Shown one piece after another: positions 1 through 8,894 of a stretch of 21,870 nt of DNA. The stretch is from contig JAOZNG010000004.1 of the NCBI GenBank assembly GCA_029933895.1, positions 1-21,870 on the forward strand. Direction: 5' to 3'. A program made the translations under genes and the position numbers. Under the pieces are notes generated by a model that made no database searches, was not told where the DNA came from, and saw nothing but the letters and a program-made list of their open reading frames with translations. This DNA is from an archaeon. GTDB lineage: Archaea > Altiarchaeota > Altiarchaeia > IMC4 > QMZM01. Every line of letters begins with the position of its first letter. The first letter of the stretch is position 1.

Positions 1-1
1 A

Positions 2-1087
2 ACAACCCTCATCTACCAAAACATCGAACACCTCCTAGAAAAACACGACCCAAAACACATCCTCTACTTCAGCTTCGATAAAAAAACCAAGAAACTAACC
101 GAAATACTTGAAGCATACAAGGAACTGACAAAAACCAACTGGAAGAAAGAAGAAATCCACGTCTTCCTAGACGAGATAACAAAACTCGACGACTGGGCAA
201 ACAAAATCAAATTAATCTACGACGCCCTCCCCAACATCAAATTCACCATCTCATCAAGCAGCAGCATCGGGCTCGAAGAAGAAGCCATAAAAAACCTGGC
301 AGGAAGATACTTCCCCATAAACCTAAAGCCGCTGAACTTCACCGAATACCTAGAACTGAAAGGAAAAAACAAGTATCTCCAGAACACCAACCTCTGGGGA
401 AAAGAAATCAAAAAAGAACTCAACAGCTACCTCCTAAGAAGCTTCCCGGAAACAGTTGAATGGGAAAACAAGCTGCTGGTAAAAGACTATCTGAGGACGA
501 CCATACTCGACAAAATCATCAAAGTCGACCTGCAAGACAAATTCAGGAACGTTAACCGAGACCTGCTCTCAACACTCATAGAGATATTCTACAGCGAGCC
601 AGGAATGTACCTAGACTACGACAGCATCTCAAAGAAACTGAGGATAAGCAAGAAAACACTAACACAGCACATATACTACCTCGAATACTCATACCTCCTG
701 AAAAGAATAAGAAACTTCAGGATAAATACATTCACCACCTCAAGGAAAATGCAGAAGACATACGCGTACTGGTGGACGCTAACCTACTGCTACACAAACA
801 ACCAGGACAGGATAATGGAAAACATAGTCGCCAGCTCCATGGACGCTAAATACTACTGGAGGAAAAACAACAAAGAAATAGATTTCCTGAAGGTGAACGG
901 AAAAAAGATACAACCAATAGAGGTTAAAAACAAGCAGGAAGTAACAAAAAACCAATTAAGGAACATGAAATATTTCCTAGAAAAATATAACATAAAAGAG
1001 GGACAGATAGTATACAACGGAATAGAAAAAATAGATGATGAAAGCAGAATAAGATTCCAGCCCCTGTGGAAGTGGCTGCTGGAATAG
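2..1087 (+). CDS. AAA+ ATPase with DUF4143-type C-terminus, 5' partial
   Basis: The open frame enters from the left edge and ends at a TAG at 1085, giving 361 visible residues. The first residues, TTLIYQ, look like the tail of a Walker A motif (GKTTLIYQ), so little more than the P-loop is missing. A Walker B-like HVFLDEI follows near residue 52 and a serine-rich sensor stretch ISSSSS near residue 82. A winged-helix-like part lies in the middle. The C-terminus carries EIDFLK...PIEVKNK, the acidic/EVK pattern of the PD-(D/E)XK-like fold found at the end of DUF4143 ATPases (COG1373). These proteins are common and variable in archaea; their cellular role is poorly known and some sit near mobile or defence genes. 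Codons are strikingly rich in A and C and poor in G and T compared with the genes that follow, which hints at a different origin. The family call is firm; the function is not. Confidence 0.8.
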   Translation, partial: TTLIYQNIEHLLEKHDPKHILYFSFDKKTKKLTEILEAYKELTKTNWKKEEIHVFLDEITKLDDWANKIKLIYDALPNIKFTISSSSSIGLEEEAIKNLAGRYFPINLKPLNFTEYLELKGKNKYLQNTNLWGKEIKKELNSYLLRSFPETVEWENKLLVKDYLRTTILDKIIKVDLQDKFRNVNRDLLSTLIEIFYSEPGMYLDYDSISKKLRISKKTLTQHIYYLEYSYLLKRIRNFRINTFTTSRKMQKTYAYWWTLTYCYTNNQDRIMENIVASSMDAKYYWRKNNKEIDFLKVNGKKIQPIEVKNKQEVTKNQLRNMKYFLEKYNIKEGQIVYNGIEKIDDESRIRFQPLWKWLLE

Positions 1088-1170
1088 CCGGATCATAGGG
1101 CTTAGATGAGGAGGTGGTTGACTACGTCAGGATGTGATGACTAAAAACCTTTTGTCATGGAAGCAATCCC

Positions 1171-1185
1171 TCCTCCAGCGGAGGA
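1171..1185. repeat. 6-bp inverted repeat hairpin in the convergent gap
   Basis: TCCTCC-AGC-GGAGGA is a perfect stem with a three-base loop. It lies in the 201-base gap between the ends of the ATPase gene and the convergent rfcS gene. It could fold in either transcript and might help end or stabilise one of them, but there is no T-tract next to it. I see no other gene in this gap. Confidence 0.4.
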
Positions 1186-1288
1186 ATACATGCACAACAA
1201 GAAGGAGAGAAAACCCGAAGCAACAGTTACGTTGAAGGATGAAACCATCAAAGCATCCCTGAATCCCAGCTTCATCCCCGATAAACAA

Positions 1289-2239
1289 TTAACTGGGCAA
1301 CGACTTCAGCAACATAATCCGGGCAATCAACGCCTCCAGCTGGATTCTCTCATTCGCTCCCTCCACCAGGGCATAATTAGCCTCCCCGATTAAGTCAATT
1401 ATACGGATCCTGAGCTCATCACCCTCATCCAGCTTCAAGACCTCCCGATTCATCTGAACAATAACATCCTCGCCCGACATCCCGTAATCAATAATCAATT
1501 TATCAACCAGCTTCCTAGCGTCCATGAACTCCCCATCCAGGGAAAGCTCCAGCAGCTGCCTGATGTCCTCAGGCCTCGCCCTAGAAGAGATGGCGTAGAC
1601 GTTATCCTCATCAACCCTGCCCAAGGCAGCAGCTGACTGTAAGAGGTTAACTGCCTGCCTCATGTCACCCTCAGCGAGGTAGGTTATCGCCTCCAGACCG
1701 CTTTCATCGAAACCCACACCCTCCTGCTCCAGGATAAACTCCAGCCTCCCTCTGATGGCCTCATCAGACAAACCCCGGAAACGGAAAACAGCACACCTGC
1801 TCTGTATGGGATTGATGATCTTGCTGCTATAGTTGCATGATAAAATAAAACGACACGTTGAGGTATAGTTCTCCATCGTCCTCCTCAAGGCGTTCTGGGC
1901 GTCAACTGTTAAGGCATCAGCCTCATCCAGGAAGATGATCTTGAAGTCTCCGGTAATAGAACGGGTTCGGGCGAAATCCTTGATCTTTGTTCGAACAACA
2001 TCAATGCCTCTCTCATCACTCGCGTTCAGCTCCAAGAAATTACCTCTGATGTCGCCAAACAACCCACGGGTGATGCACAATGCAGCAGTGGTCTTACCGG
2101 AGCCTGCTGGCCCGGCAAACAGGAGATGCGGCATAGACTTGGCCTTAACGTAGGCCCTGAAACGGTCCACGATAGCATCCTGCCCCGCCATCTCCTCAAG
2201 CCTCTTGGGCCTGTATTTCTCGGTCCAAGGTTGCTCCAT
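1289..2239 (-). CDS. rfcS: Replication factor C small subunit
   Basis: This is the small subunit of the archaeal clamp loader, an AAA+ ATPase that opens the PCNA ring and loads it at primer ends in DNA replication. The 316-residue length is normal for the family. Visible motifs are the N-terminal WTEKYRP RFC box, Walker A GPAGSGKT (residues 43-50), Walker B IIFLDEAD (101-108), sensor 1 SCNY near 134, and the SRC motif (147-149) that supplies the trans arginine finger to the neighbouring subunit. The C-terminal helical collar domain is complete. There is no intein. The large subunit gene, often next door in archaea, is not in this window. The gene is divergent from ileS and shares a 71-base promoter region with it. 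On its own strand a TATA-like TTAATTAA lies about 27 bases before the ATG, so the mRNA is probably leaderless. Confidence 0.96.
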   Translation of the reverse strand: MEQPWTEKYRPKRLEEMAGQDAIVDRFRAYVKAKSMPHLLFAGPAGSGKTTAALCITRGLFGDIRGNFLELNASDERGIDVVRTKIKDFARTRSITGDFKIIFLDEADALTVDAQNALRRTMENYTSTCRFILSCNYSSKIINPIQSRCAVFRFRGLSDEAIRGRLEFILEQEGVGFDESGLEAITYLAEGDMRQAVNLLQSAAALGRVDEDNVYAISSRARPEDIRQLLELSLDGEFMDARKLVDKLIIDYGMSGEDVIVQMNREVLKLDEGDELRIRIIDLIGEANYALVEGANERIQLEALIARIMLLKSLPS

Positions 2240-2310
2240 TGTAACTATTATTTAGACGGAGCATTAATTAAGGAATCAAGATTTAATGCCATACTCTAAT
2301 TTATAAGACA
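2240..2310. promoter_or_regulatory. Divergent rfcS/ileS promoter region
   Basis: For ileS, an ATTTAAT element at 2281-2287 is centred about 27 bases before the ATG, which would place transcription start at or next to the start codon. For rfcS, the TTAATTAA at about 2262-2270 is centred about 27 bases before its ATG. Neither gene has a clear Shine-Dalgarno sequence. Both look leaderless. This is inferred from the usual archaeal TATA position. Confidence 0.5.
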
Positions 2311-5300
2311 ATGGGTAAGAGACTTAATCTCTCCGGGCTGGAGAAGGAGATACAGGAGTACTGGGAAAGAAACAGCATACACCGTGAGGTATGTGAGTCC
2401 AGGAGGGGGGGGGAGAGATACTATTTCTGCCAAGGACCCCCCTTCACTTCTGGAACAGCACACATAGGGCACGCCTGGAATCATGCCATAAAGGATGCAG
2501 TCATCAGATACAAAACCATGCAAGGCCTTGACGTCTACAGAAGAGCTGGGTGGGATATGCACGGCCTCCCCATCGAGGTCAAGGTAGAGGAAGATGTTCT
2601 TGGAAGCAGAAGCAAGAAGGAGATAGAGGAATACGGGATAGAGAGCTTCATATCAGAGTGTAAGAAATTCTCCCTCCAGAACATGAACAACATGACATCC
2701 CAGCTCAAAAGGCTGGGGGTGTGGCTGGACTGGGATGACCCCTACATGACCATAGACTCCAGATACATGGAGGGCGTCTGGTTTCTCATGAAGAAAGCCC
2801 ACCAAAAAAACCTCCTCTACGAAGACAAGCAGGTGATACATTGGTGTCCCCGGTGTGAGACTGCGATGGCAGGCTACGAGGTAAGGGATGAATACAGGGA
2901 TGTGATGGATCACTCAATCTATGTGAAGGCCAGGCTCAAAGACAAGAGCGGCTATATAATAATCTGGACCACCACCCCATGGACTCTGCCCTCTAATACA
3001 GGAATAGCAGTGCATCCAGAGTATGAATACGTGAAGGTTGAATACATGGGAGAGAGACATATACTGGCCAGGGAGCGTCTTGAGGCGATAGCTGAAGAGA
3101 TATTCCCTGAGGGAGACTATAGGGTGATAGAGGGGTTCAGGGGGGAGGAACTCGATGGGAAGGAATACGACCCCATAGTGGATATCGAAATCCAGAAAGG
3201 AATCAGGAGGAAGATCGTTGTGGACGATGAGCTGGTTAATTTAGAGGAGGGAACCGGCTGCGTTCACCTGGCTCCGGGACACGGAGAGGAAGACTTCAGG
3301 GTAGGTAAACAACATAATCTAGAGATGCTCTCCCCAGTGGATGGGGCAGGACGTTTCACCATAGAGCCCTACATGGGGGAATACATAAGGGACAGCAATA
3401 ATGTTATCATAAAACAGCTGGATGAAAAAGGTACCCTCCTTCATGCTGGCAGGAAAAGCCATCCATATCCTCACTGCTGGCGATGCAAGGAGCCTCTGCT
3501 GTTGAGGGCGACTAAGCAGTGGTTTCTCTCGGTTTCGGAGATAAGGGAGACATTGCTGGAGAAAAACCAGGAAATAATGTGGGTTCCTGAATGGGTTGGC
3601 TCAGGGAGGTTCGAGAACTGGTTGAGGAACGCGAGAGACTGGTGCATATCCCGGCAGAGATACTGGAACACTCCACTGCCCATATGGCGCTGCAGCTGCG
3701 GAGAGATGGAGGTGATCGGGAGCCTGGAGGAGCTAAGGGATAAGGCAACAACAGAAATTAACGTGGAGGAGATAGACCTGCACAGGCCCTCCATAGACGA
3801 AATAAAACTGAAATGCGGTTGCGGTAAAGAGATGAGGAGGGTGGAGGATGTGTTGGACGTGTGGCTTGACTCAGGGTGTGCCTCATGGGCTAATCTCGGG
3901 TACCCCAACCAGGGGGATAAATTCAGGGAACTGTTTCCTGCTGATTTCATAACAGAGGGAAGTGACCAGACAAGGGGGTGGTTTTATTCCCTGCTGGTTT
4001 CCTCCGTAATAGCATTCGACGAGATACCATACAGGAGGGTTCTCTACCACGGCTTTACATTAGATGAGGAGGGTAGAAAGATGAGTAAATCCCAGGGTAA
4101 CGTTATAGATCCCTTCGAGGTGACAGACAAATACGGGGCAGACGTTCTGAGATACTACATGCTCTGGACCTCGGTTCCCTGGGAGGACCTGAGGTTCTCA
4201 TACGATGGCCTGGAGATAATCAACAGATTAATGCACATACTCTGGAACATATACTCTTTCACGGAAACATACATGACGCTGGATGAATACAGCATGGAAA
4301 AGGAATACAGACTTGAATTCCAGCTCGAGGACAGATACATTCTCTCAAGATACAACTCTCTCGTAGACGAGGTCACATCAGACTACGAGAAGCTCTACCT
4401 CTTCGAGGTTTGCAGGAAGATTCAGTCCTTTATACTGGAGCTAAGCCGGTTCTATGTGAAGCTGGTCAGGGACCGGGTGTGGATTGAGGGGGAAGACCCA
4501 AGGAAGATGTCAGTGTATCACACACTACATGAGGTATTAACTGGTTTATGTAAGCTGATGGCTCCAGTAGCGCCCCACATCACGGAGAGGATATACATGA
4601 ACCTCACAGGGGAGCGAAGCCTGCACCTCGCATACTGGCCTCAGGCAGACAGGTCCAGCATATACGGGGAGCTGGAGGGGGACATGAAGATAGCTCAGCA
4701 GATAATAGAGTCCGTGATATCCGCCAGGCAGGACTCTGGAATCAAGCTGCGGTGGCCTGTCCCGAGGATTATTGTCGCACCCAAGGGAGAGTGGAGTCTC
4801 CAGGGGCTTGAGGATTTAATTCTCAAGATGTGCAACGCCAAGGAATTAGAGGTCAGGGATGTGGAAACCGAAACCATAGCTAAGGTTAACTACTCCAGTC
4901 TGGGTCCGAAGCTCAAGGACAGGGTAAGGGAATTGGAGAAGGCGTTGGCTGGGGAGGATGCAGAGAAGATGAAAAAAGAAATGGATGAGAGAGGAATATA
5001 CGAGCTCAGGGGCTACACTCTGGTGGAAGGAGACCTCATATTCGAGACCAGGGTAAGAGGGGATATAATAGCTAAGGAATACAGCGAGGGGATTGTGTAC
5101 ATCGACTCCAAGCTCGATGATGTACTGTACTCAGAGGCCATGGCGAGGGAGACCATAAGGAGGATGCAGGAAATGAGGAAGGAGCTGGATTTGGAGGAGA
5201 TGAGAGAGATAAGGGCTTCAATAGACTGCAGGGAAGATTTCAGAAAGCATCTAGAGAAAAATAAGAACTTCATCGAGAAGGAAACCAGAAGCAGTCTATC

Positions 5301-5391
5301 CTTCGGGGAAGGTAAAGGCTTTATCAAGGAGTGGGATATTGAAGGGAACAAAATAATCATCTCTTTAGATGAGGGGATAGAAGATGAATGA
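2311..5391 (+). CDS. ileS: Isoleucyl-tRNA synthetase
   Basis: This class I synthetase charges tRNA-Ile. The 1026-residue length fits the archaeal/eukaryotic-type enzyme. Visible signatures are HIGH at residues 51-54, KMSKS at 590-594, the editing (CP1) domain with TTTPWTLPSNTG and GTGCVHLAPGHGEED, and the WCISRQRYW motif. In place of the usual glycine after WCISRQRYW there is asparagine. Two cysteine pairs (HCWRCKEP and CSCGEME/CGCGKEM) look like metal-binding knuckles. An anticodon-binding domain and a long C-terminal extension follow. A run of nine G at 2405-2413 encodes part of an RRGGER stretch near the N-terminus. The stop codon lies inside the start of thyX, so the two are probably co-translated. 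The identification is certain from the motifs. Confidence 0.97.
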   Translation: MGKRLNLSGLEKEIQEYWERNSIHREVCESRRGGERYYFCQGPPFTSGTAHIGHAWNHAIKDAVIRYKTMQGLDVYRRAGWDMHGLPIEVKVEEDVLGSRSKKEIEEYGIESFISECKKFSLQNMNNMTSQLKRLGVWLDWDDPYMTIDSRYMEGVWFLMKKAHQKNLLYEDKQVIHWCPRCETAMAGYEVRDEYRDVMDHSIYVKARLKDKSGYIIIWTTTPWTLPSNTGIAVHPEYEYVKVEYMGERHILARERLEAIAEEIFPEGDYRVIEGFRGEELDGKEYDPIVDIEIQKGIRRKIVVDDELVNLEEGTGCVHLAPGHGEEDFRVGKQHNLEMLSPVDGAGRFTIEPYMGEYIRDSNNVIIKQLDEKGTLLHAGRKSHPYPHCWRCKEPLLLRATKQWFLSVSEIRETLLEKNQEIMWVPEWVGSGRFENWLRNARDWCISRQRYWNTPLPIWRCSCGEMEVIGSLEELRDKATTEINVEEIDLHRPSIDEIKLKCGCGKEMRRVEDVLDVWLDSGCASWANLGYPNQGDKFRELFPADFITEGSDQTRGWFYSLLVSSVIAFDEIPYRRVLYHGFTLDEEGRKMSKSQGNVIDPFEVTDKYGADVLRYYMLWTSVPWEDLRFSYDGLEIINRLMHILWNIYSFTETYMTLDEYSMEKEYRLEFQLEDRYILSRYNSLVDEVTSDYEKLYLFEVCRKIQSFILELSRFYVKLVRDRVWIEGEDPRKMSVYHTLHEVLTGLCKLMAPVAPHITERIYMNLTGERSLHLAYWPQADRSSIYGELEGDMKIAQQIIESVISARQDSGIKLRWPVPRIIVAPKGEWSLQGLEDLILKMCNAKELEVRDVETETIAKVNYSSLGPKLKDRVRELEKALAGEDAEKMKKEMDERGIYELRGYTLVEGDLIFETRVRGDIIAKEYSEGIVYIDSKLDDVLYSEAMARETIRRMQEMRKELDLEEMREIRASIDCREDFRKHLEKNKNFIEKETRSSLSFGEGKGFIKEWDIEGNKIIISLDEGIEDE

Positions 5392-6250
5392 ATTAAGGAT
5401 TAAGGTTGTTAAGCCAGGGATATGGAACTTCAGGGTTGTTGACGGAAGAGAGGCTTGGAGGGAGGTTGTTTACTCAGCCAGGATGAGCGGTGTGCCCCCG
5501 CAGGTGAAAGACAGGGACTGCTTCAGGATGATGATAGAAAACGACTACAGCTCCTCCCTAGAGCACATAATCATCAAGTTTGATTTAAAGATGTCCAAGG
5601 GCAATGCCCCAGAGTTCCTTGAGCACCGGATGGTAAGCCACAGCGGCTACTCCACCAGATATATTGAAGTGAGCAAGGGCATAGATAAAAGAGAGGAAGC
5701 CTATGAGGTGATCATTCCAGAACACCTCCTTGGCGAGGAGATAAAAAATGAATCAGCTGCTTTATTATCGGACAGCATAGGTGAATCGATTAGGGCATAC
5801 AGGGATCTTATAGATAGAGAGATACCCCGGGAGATAGCCAGATACGTGCTGCCCTTCGCCCAAGCCGTTGGCGTATATCATGCCACAATAAACCTCAGGT
5901 CCCTGCTCAACATGCTCTCACTACGCCTCTGCGTGCGATCCTCTCCTGAATTCAGGTGCATAGCCAGCCAGCTCTACCTTAAACTGATGGAAGAGCTTCC
6001 AGAGATGGATGGAGTTGTCGGCTGCAGGGGTTTTATGAGAGGATGCTGCCCGGAAAGCAGGGTTACAGGAGTCAGGAAAGGAAAACAGCACCCCCTCTAT
6101 CCGGTATGTTCATTCAAGTTCCCGGAAACAGACATCTACATACCCACCATAGAGGAGCTAAGAAAAGGCGTGGAGGTCAAGGAATTCAATAGAGAAAAAG
6201 CCCTTAAGGCCAGGGAATCACTCTACAGGAAATGGATGAACTGGGAGTAA
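5384..6250 (+). CDS. thyX: Flavin-dependent thymidylate synthase, divergent
   Basis: ThyX makes dTMP from dUMP with FAD, NADPH and a methylene-folate or pterin donor. The family motif RHR-x7-S appears as EHR (residues 80-82) followed seven residues later by S90 and TRY. The first arginine is therefore glutamate. Other family parts are SSLEHIIIKF before it and ARYVLPFAQAVGVYHATINLRSLLNM after it. The later R-x-C...EFR segment matches the conserved AQ-EIR region. The protein has 288 residues, longer than the usual 210-250, with a C-terminal part rich in cysteine (GCRGFMRGCCPE, YPVCSF) that could bind metal. It starts 8 bases inside ileS (ATGAATGA), so translation is coupled. Its stop abuts the stop of the convergent metE gene with no gap. 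No thyA is seen here. Family call is good; activity is not proven given the motif change. Confidence 0.85.
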   Translation: MNELRIKVVKPGIWNFRVVDGREAWREVVYSARMSGVPPQVKDRDCFRMMIENDYSSSLEHIIIKFDLKMSKGNAPEFLEHRMVSHSGYSTRYIEVSKGIDKREEAYEVIIPEHLLGEEIKNESAALLSDSIGESIRAYRDLIDREIPREIARYVLPFAQAVGVYHATINLRSLLNMLSLRLCVRSSPEFRCIASQLYLKLMEELPEMDGVVGCRGFMRGCCPESRVTGVRKGKQHPLYPVCSFKFPETDIYIPTIEELRKGVEVKEFNREKALKARESLYRKWMNWE

Positions 6251-7219
6251 CTATAACTCACCCCTTAGTTCCCTGGCTGCTGCACACATGTTGCTGAGTT
6301 TCTGGAAGGCAGTCTGAGAGCTTAAAAGCTTTAATCCGCAGTCCGGATCCACATACACCTTCTTGGGCTCCACAATCTCGAATGCCTTTCTTATGTTCTC
6401 CTTTATTTCATCAACCGACTCAATCCTTCCTGTATGCACATCCACGCAACCGAAGCCAATATCCTTGGTGAAATCATGTTCCCTGAATATAGCGATGTCC
6501 TGGAAGCTCTTATTAGCCAGCTCGAAATCCAGCTGGTCTACCGAGAAATCAAGTATCTGGGGATACAGCTTTGAGTAGTCGCCGTAGCAGATATGCAAGC
6601 CCGTGTAGGCCTTAACTCCCCTGGTTGCTATCTCCACGGAGTTTCTGGCTGTTTCTATCTCATCCACGTGGGTTGAGATGGCGGGATCATCTATCTGGAT
6701 AAATGAGGCGCCAGCCTTCACCAAGGCCTTCAGTTCCTGGTTGATTACCTCAGCCAGGGCATAAACCGCATCCTCTTTAGTCCTGTAGTATTCATTGAAA
6801 CTCCAGTCCACTATGGTATAGGGACCTGTTATTGGAACCTTGATGTCATGTTCAGTTAAACCCCTGAGGTTTCTGTAGTCGCTGACAGTCAACTCATCCC
6901 TGTAGCTTAATTCATCCACGATAGACGGCTTCCTGTAGTAGTTGTTGCCCCAAACCCTCACATCTCCATAGATGGTAAATCCGTCAATGTGCTCTGCGAA
7001 ATAGGAGGTCATCTCCTCCCTCCTCATCTCCCCATCCCATAATATGTCAACACCAGCAAGCTCGTGGTCTTTCACAACAGCCTTGATGGAATCAAAGTAG
7101 GCTGACTCCATCACCCCGTCCGGGAGACTGCCCTCAGAGCATTCCCTGATCAGGTAATTAAGCCATTCCGGCTTCGGGTAGCTTCCAACCACAGTAGTAG
7201 GTAGTATTCTATCGCTCAT
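6251..7219 (-). CDS. metE: Core (C-terminal-type) cobalamin-independent methionine synthase
   Basis: This matches the C-terminal catalytic half of MetE, which moves a methyl group to homocysteine bound at zinc. At about 322 residues it is a stand-alone core MetE, as in methanogens. The zinc ligands are visible: HIC (His209, Cys211), a glutamate in LDFEL near 233, and PDCG (Cys294). QIDDP is the usual QIDEP substrate loop. Family knowledge says stand-alone archaeal core MetE proteins may take the methyl group from a methyl-corrinoid protein rather than from methyl-folate. I chose the ATG at 7219 (MSDRILPTT); an in-frame TTG at 7225 would overlap the stop of the gene upstream. It is the last gene of a probable five-gene operon that begins with an ECF transporter. 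Its stop directly abuts that of convergent thyX. Confidence 0.9.
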   Translation of the reverse strand: MSDRILPTTVVGSYPKPEWLNYLIRECSEGSLPDGVMESAYFDSIKAVVKDHELAGVDILWDGEMRREEMTSYFAEHIDGFTIYGDVRVWGNNYYRKPSIVDELSYRDELTVSDYRNLRGLTEHDIKVPITGPYTIVDWSFNEYYRTKEDAVYALAEVINQELKALVKAGASFIQIDDPAISTHVDEIETARNSVEIATRGVKAYTGLHICYGDYSKLYPQILDFSVDQLDFELANKSFQDIAIFREHDFTKDIGFGCVDVHTGRIESVDEIKENIRKAFEIVEPKKVYVDPDCGLKLLSSQTAFQKLSNMCAAARELRGEL

Positions 7220-7221
7220 CT

Positions 7222-8166
7222 TCAATCAACGGATGCACTTAACACCCCCATCTTCTCCGAGGCCTTCACGTAAGGCAGATACTCCAGTCCGGTGTTAGGT
7301 GAGAGAAACAATTCCTCACCAGATACCAGCTCGGTTATTGAATCAATAACTTCCCTAACCCCGGAGGGCTGCTCCATCCTGGTGGTTCTCCCGTCCACAA
7401 CGCCAGCCTGGATAATCTTTCCGGTAGGATGCTCCTCAATGAGCCTCAGGTTTTCCTGGAAGCCCTCCACGAAATCCAGCCCCAACACATTAACCGGGTA
7501 ATCAAGGACCTCGGGGTAGATGGCTTTCGCGTCCCTGAAATAAGTGGCCAGGATAAATGAGGCATCCACGCCCTTGGTTAAAACCTCCAAGGCTTCTCCC
7601 GCTACCTCAACCCCCTCCTTGTCTGCATAGAGAAGCGATGGCTCATCCACCTGTATAATAGATGCTCCTGCACCAGTAAGGGCCTTAGCCTCCTGATTCA
7701 TTGCCTCAGCCACATCCATCAAGAACTCTTTCTCATCTCCATAGAACCTGTCCCTGGATAAATCAACCAGGGAATAACATGACAAAACCGGTTTAATGTT
7801 TTTCTCTAAACTACATGCGGCCCTGTATTCATCCACTATCACGGAATTTTTCCTCTCAACTTTACCAACAGCCTCAGGCATCTGGTAATACATGTTGTTG
7901 TCGAAATACCTTATCAGACCAGATAACATGAAACCCTCCAGGTTATCGCAGAGATGGCAGAGCATGTTCTGCCAGAGAAGCTGGCCGTCAGTCAACAGAT
8001 CAATTCCTGCCTTTCTCTGCTCACCCAGCACCTCCTCAACCGCCTTGATGTAGGATTCATCAACCACACCCCTGCTATCCTTCTGCAAACCCTCCTGTTT
8101 CCTCAGGTAGTCCCTGAACCATTCCGGCCTAGGGTAACTACCAATAGTGGATAGAGTATAGTTCAT
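7222..8166 (-). CDS. MetE N-terminal-half-like protein, zinc site lost
   Basis: The fold is that of MetE (N-terminal STIGSYPRPEW, QVDEPSLL, repeated TIM-barrel pattern), but the zinc ligands are absent. Where the catalytic paralogue has HIC this protein has LAT (206-208), and where it has PDC it has SPN (Asn291). LATYFRDA and VLGLDFVEG resemble the N-terminal barrel of full-length MetE, which has also lost the zinc site. The gene sits directly before the core metE and overlaps the T-component gene by ATGA. It may therefore be the partner half of a split MetE, binding the methyl donor or holding the active half in shape. Thermococcales carry a comparable gene pair. The 314-residue length is complete. 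A stand-alone homocysteine methyltransferase activity is unlikely without zinc ligands. Confidence 0.8.
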   Translation of the reverse strand: MNYTLSTIGSYPRPEWFRDYLRKQEGLQKDSRGVVDESYIKAVEEVLGEQRKAGIDLLTDGQLLWQNMLCHLCDNLEGFMLSGLIRYFDNNMYYQMPEAVGKVERKNSVIVDEYRAACSLEKNIKPVLSCYSLVDLSRDRFYGDEKEFLMDVAEAMNQEAKALTGAGASIIQVDEPSLLYADKEGVEVAGEALEVLTKGVDASFILATYFRDAKAIYPEVLDYPVNVLGLDFVEGFQENLRLIEEHPTGKIIQAGVVDGRTTRMEQPSGVREVIDSITELVSGEELFLSPNTGLEYLPYVKASEKMGVLSASVD

Positions 8167-8894
8167 CTACAAAATATTGGGTCCCAGTCTTTATATTCTC
8201 TATCCCTAAGCCGGGAACCGAAGCCCTTTAACTCAAGCGCTATAGCCTGATTTACCGCCCGCTCCAGAGAAATGGTAAATAAGGGGATTAATAAGGCAGC
8301 ATAACCTGTAATCTTATCCCTAAAGGAGGCCTCCCTCAGGCTGAAGCCTCTGGCCTTCTGGGCCTCCATTATCTGCTCCAAGTCACTGTAAATCAAAGCC
8401 GTTGACCGGTTCAAGAAGACAATAAAAAACAAAACACTATCTGGAACCCTTAATCCAAGCAAACCAAACCCGGACACCCTAGAAACCAACTCTAGAAGAT
8501 TAGTGGATGCAATAAATAGAATAGATGTGGAAAGCAGACAGTAAATCCTTAAACCAACCTCCAAACCCACAACAAAACCCTCCAGCGAAAAACTAGGATT
8601 GAAGAAGAACAGGGACAGATTGCCTTCACCAGTAAAGGATTGATGGAAGAAAAGCTGGAACAATAAGATAAAAGGGAACATGTAGAGGATAAAGAATCTA
8701 GTCTGCTTGCGCAGCCTGTCACCCAAGTCCGAATAGAAAGCAATAAGGGAGATAGATAAGGTAGAGAATAACAGGAGAAGCAGACTAGAATAAAGCACAA
8801 TAACCCAGAGCAACACCAAAAGAATAATCTTAGACAAGGGATCCATCCCGTAAAGGAAACCCCGTCCCTCCCTGTACTCGAAAAATTCCCTCAT
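8163..8894 (-). CDS. ecfT: ECF transporter transmembrane (T) component, CbiQ/EcfT family
   Basis: EcfT couples ATP hydrolysis by the two ATPase domains to substrate movement by the S component in the membrane. The 243-residue protein has several hydrophobic helices between residues about 20 and 130. The family's two short coupling motifs are present: QKARGFSL near 180 and a second, weaker ALELKGFG near 223, which has Lys-Gly where many have Arg-Gly. It overlaps the ATPase gene by four bases (ATGA) and the MetE-like gene by four bases (ATGA), so all are in one transcript. The substrate cannot be read from this protein. Confidence 0.9.
   Translation of the reverse strand: MREFFEYREGRGFLYGMDPLSKIILLVLLWVIVLYSSLLLLLFSTLSISLIAFYSDLGDRLRKQTRFFILYMFPFILLFQLFFHQSFTGEGNLSLFFFNPSFSLEGFVVGLEVGLRIYCLLSTSILFIASTNLLELVSRVSGFGLLGLRVPDSVLFFIVFLNRSTALIYSDLEQIMEAQKARGFSLREASFRDKITGYAALLIPLFTISLERAVNQAIALELKGFGSRLRDREYKDWDPIFCR

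Noticed and set aside
1133..1140. C-box-like GTGATGA that could mark a C/D sRNA
   Set aside because: No CTGA D box follows within the expected 40-60 bases; the next CTGA is over 110 bases away.
1157..1393. A 78-residue plus-strand frame
   Set aside because: Its 3' half lies over the well supported rfcS gene in antisense, it has no family marks and its start is inside a hairpin region.
3471..3950. A 159-residue minus-strand frame inside ileS
   Set aside because: It is antisense to the ileS catalytic core; low-complexity serine/leucine content is typical of a shadow frame.
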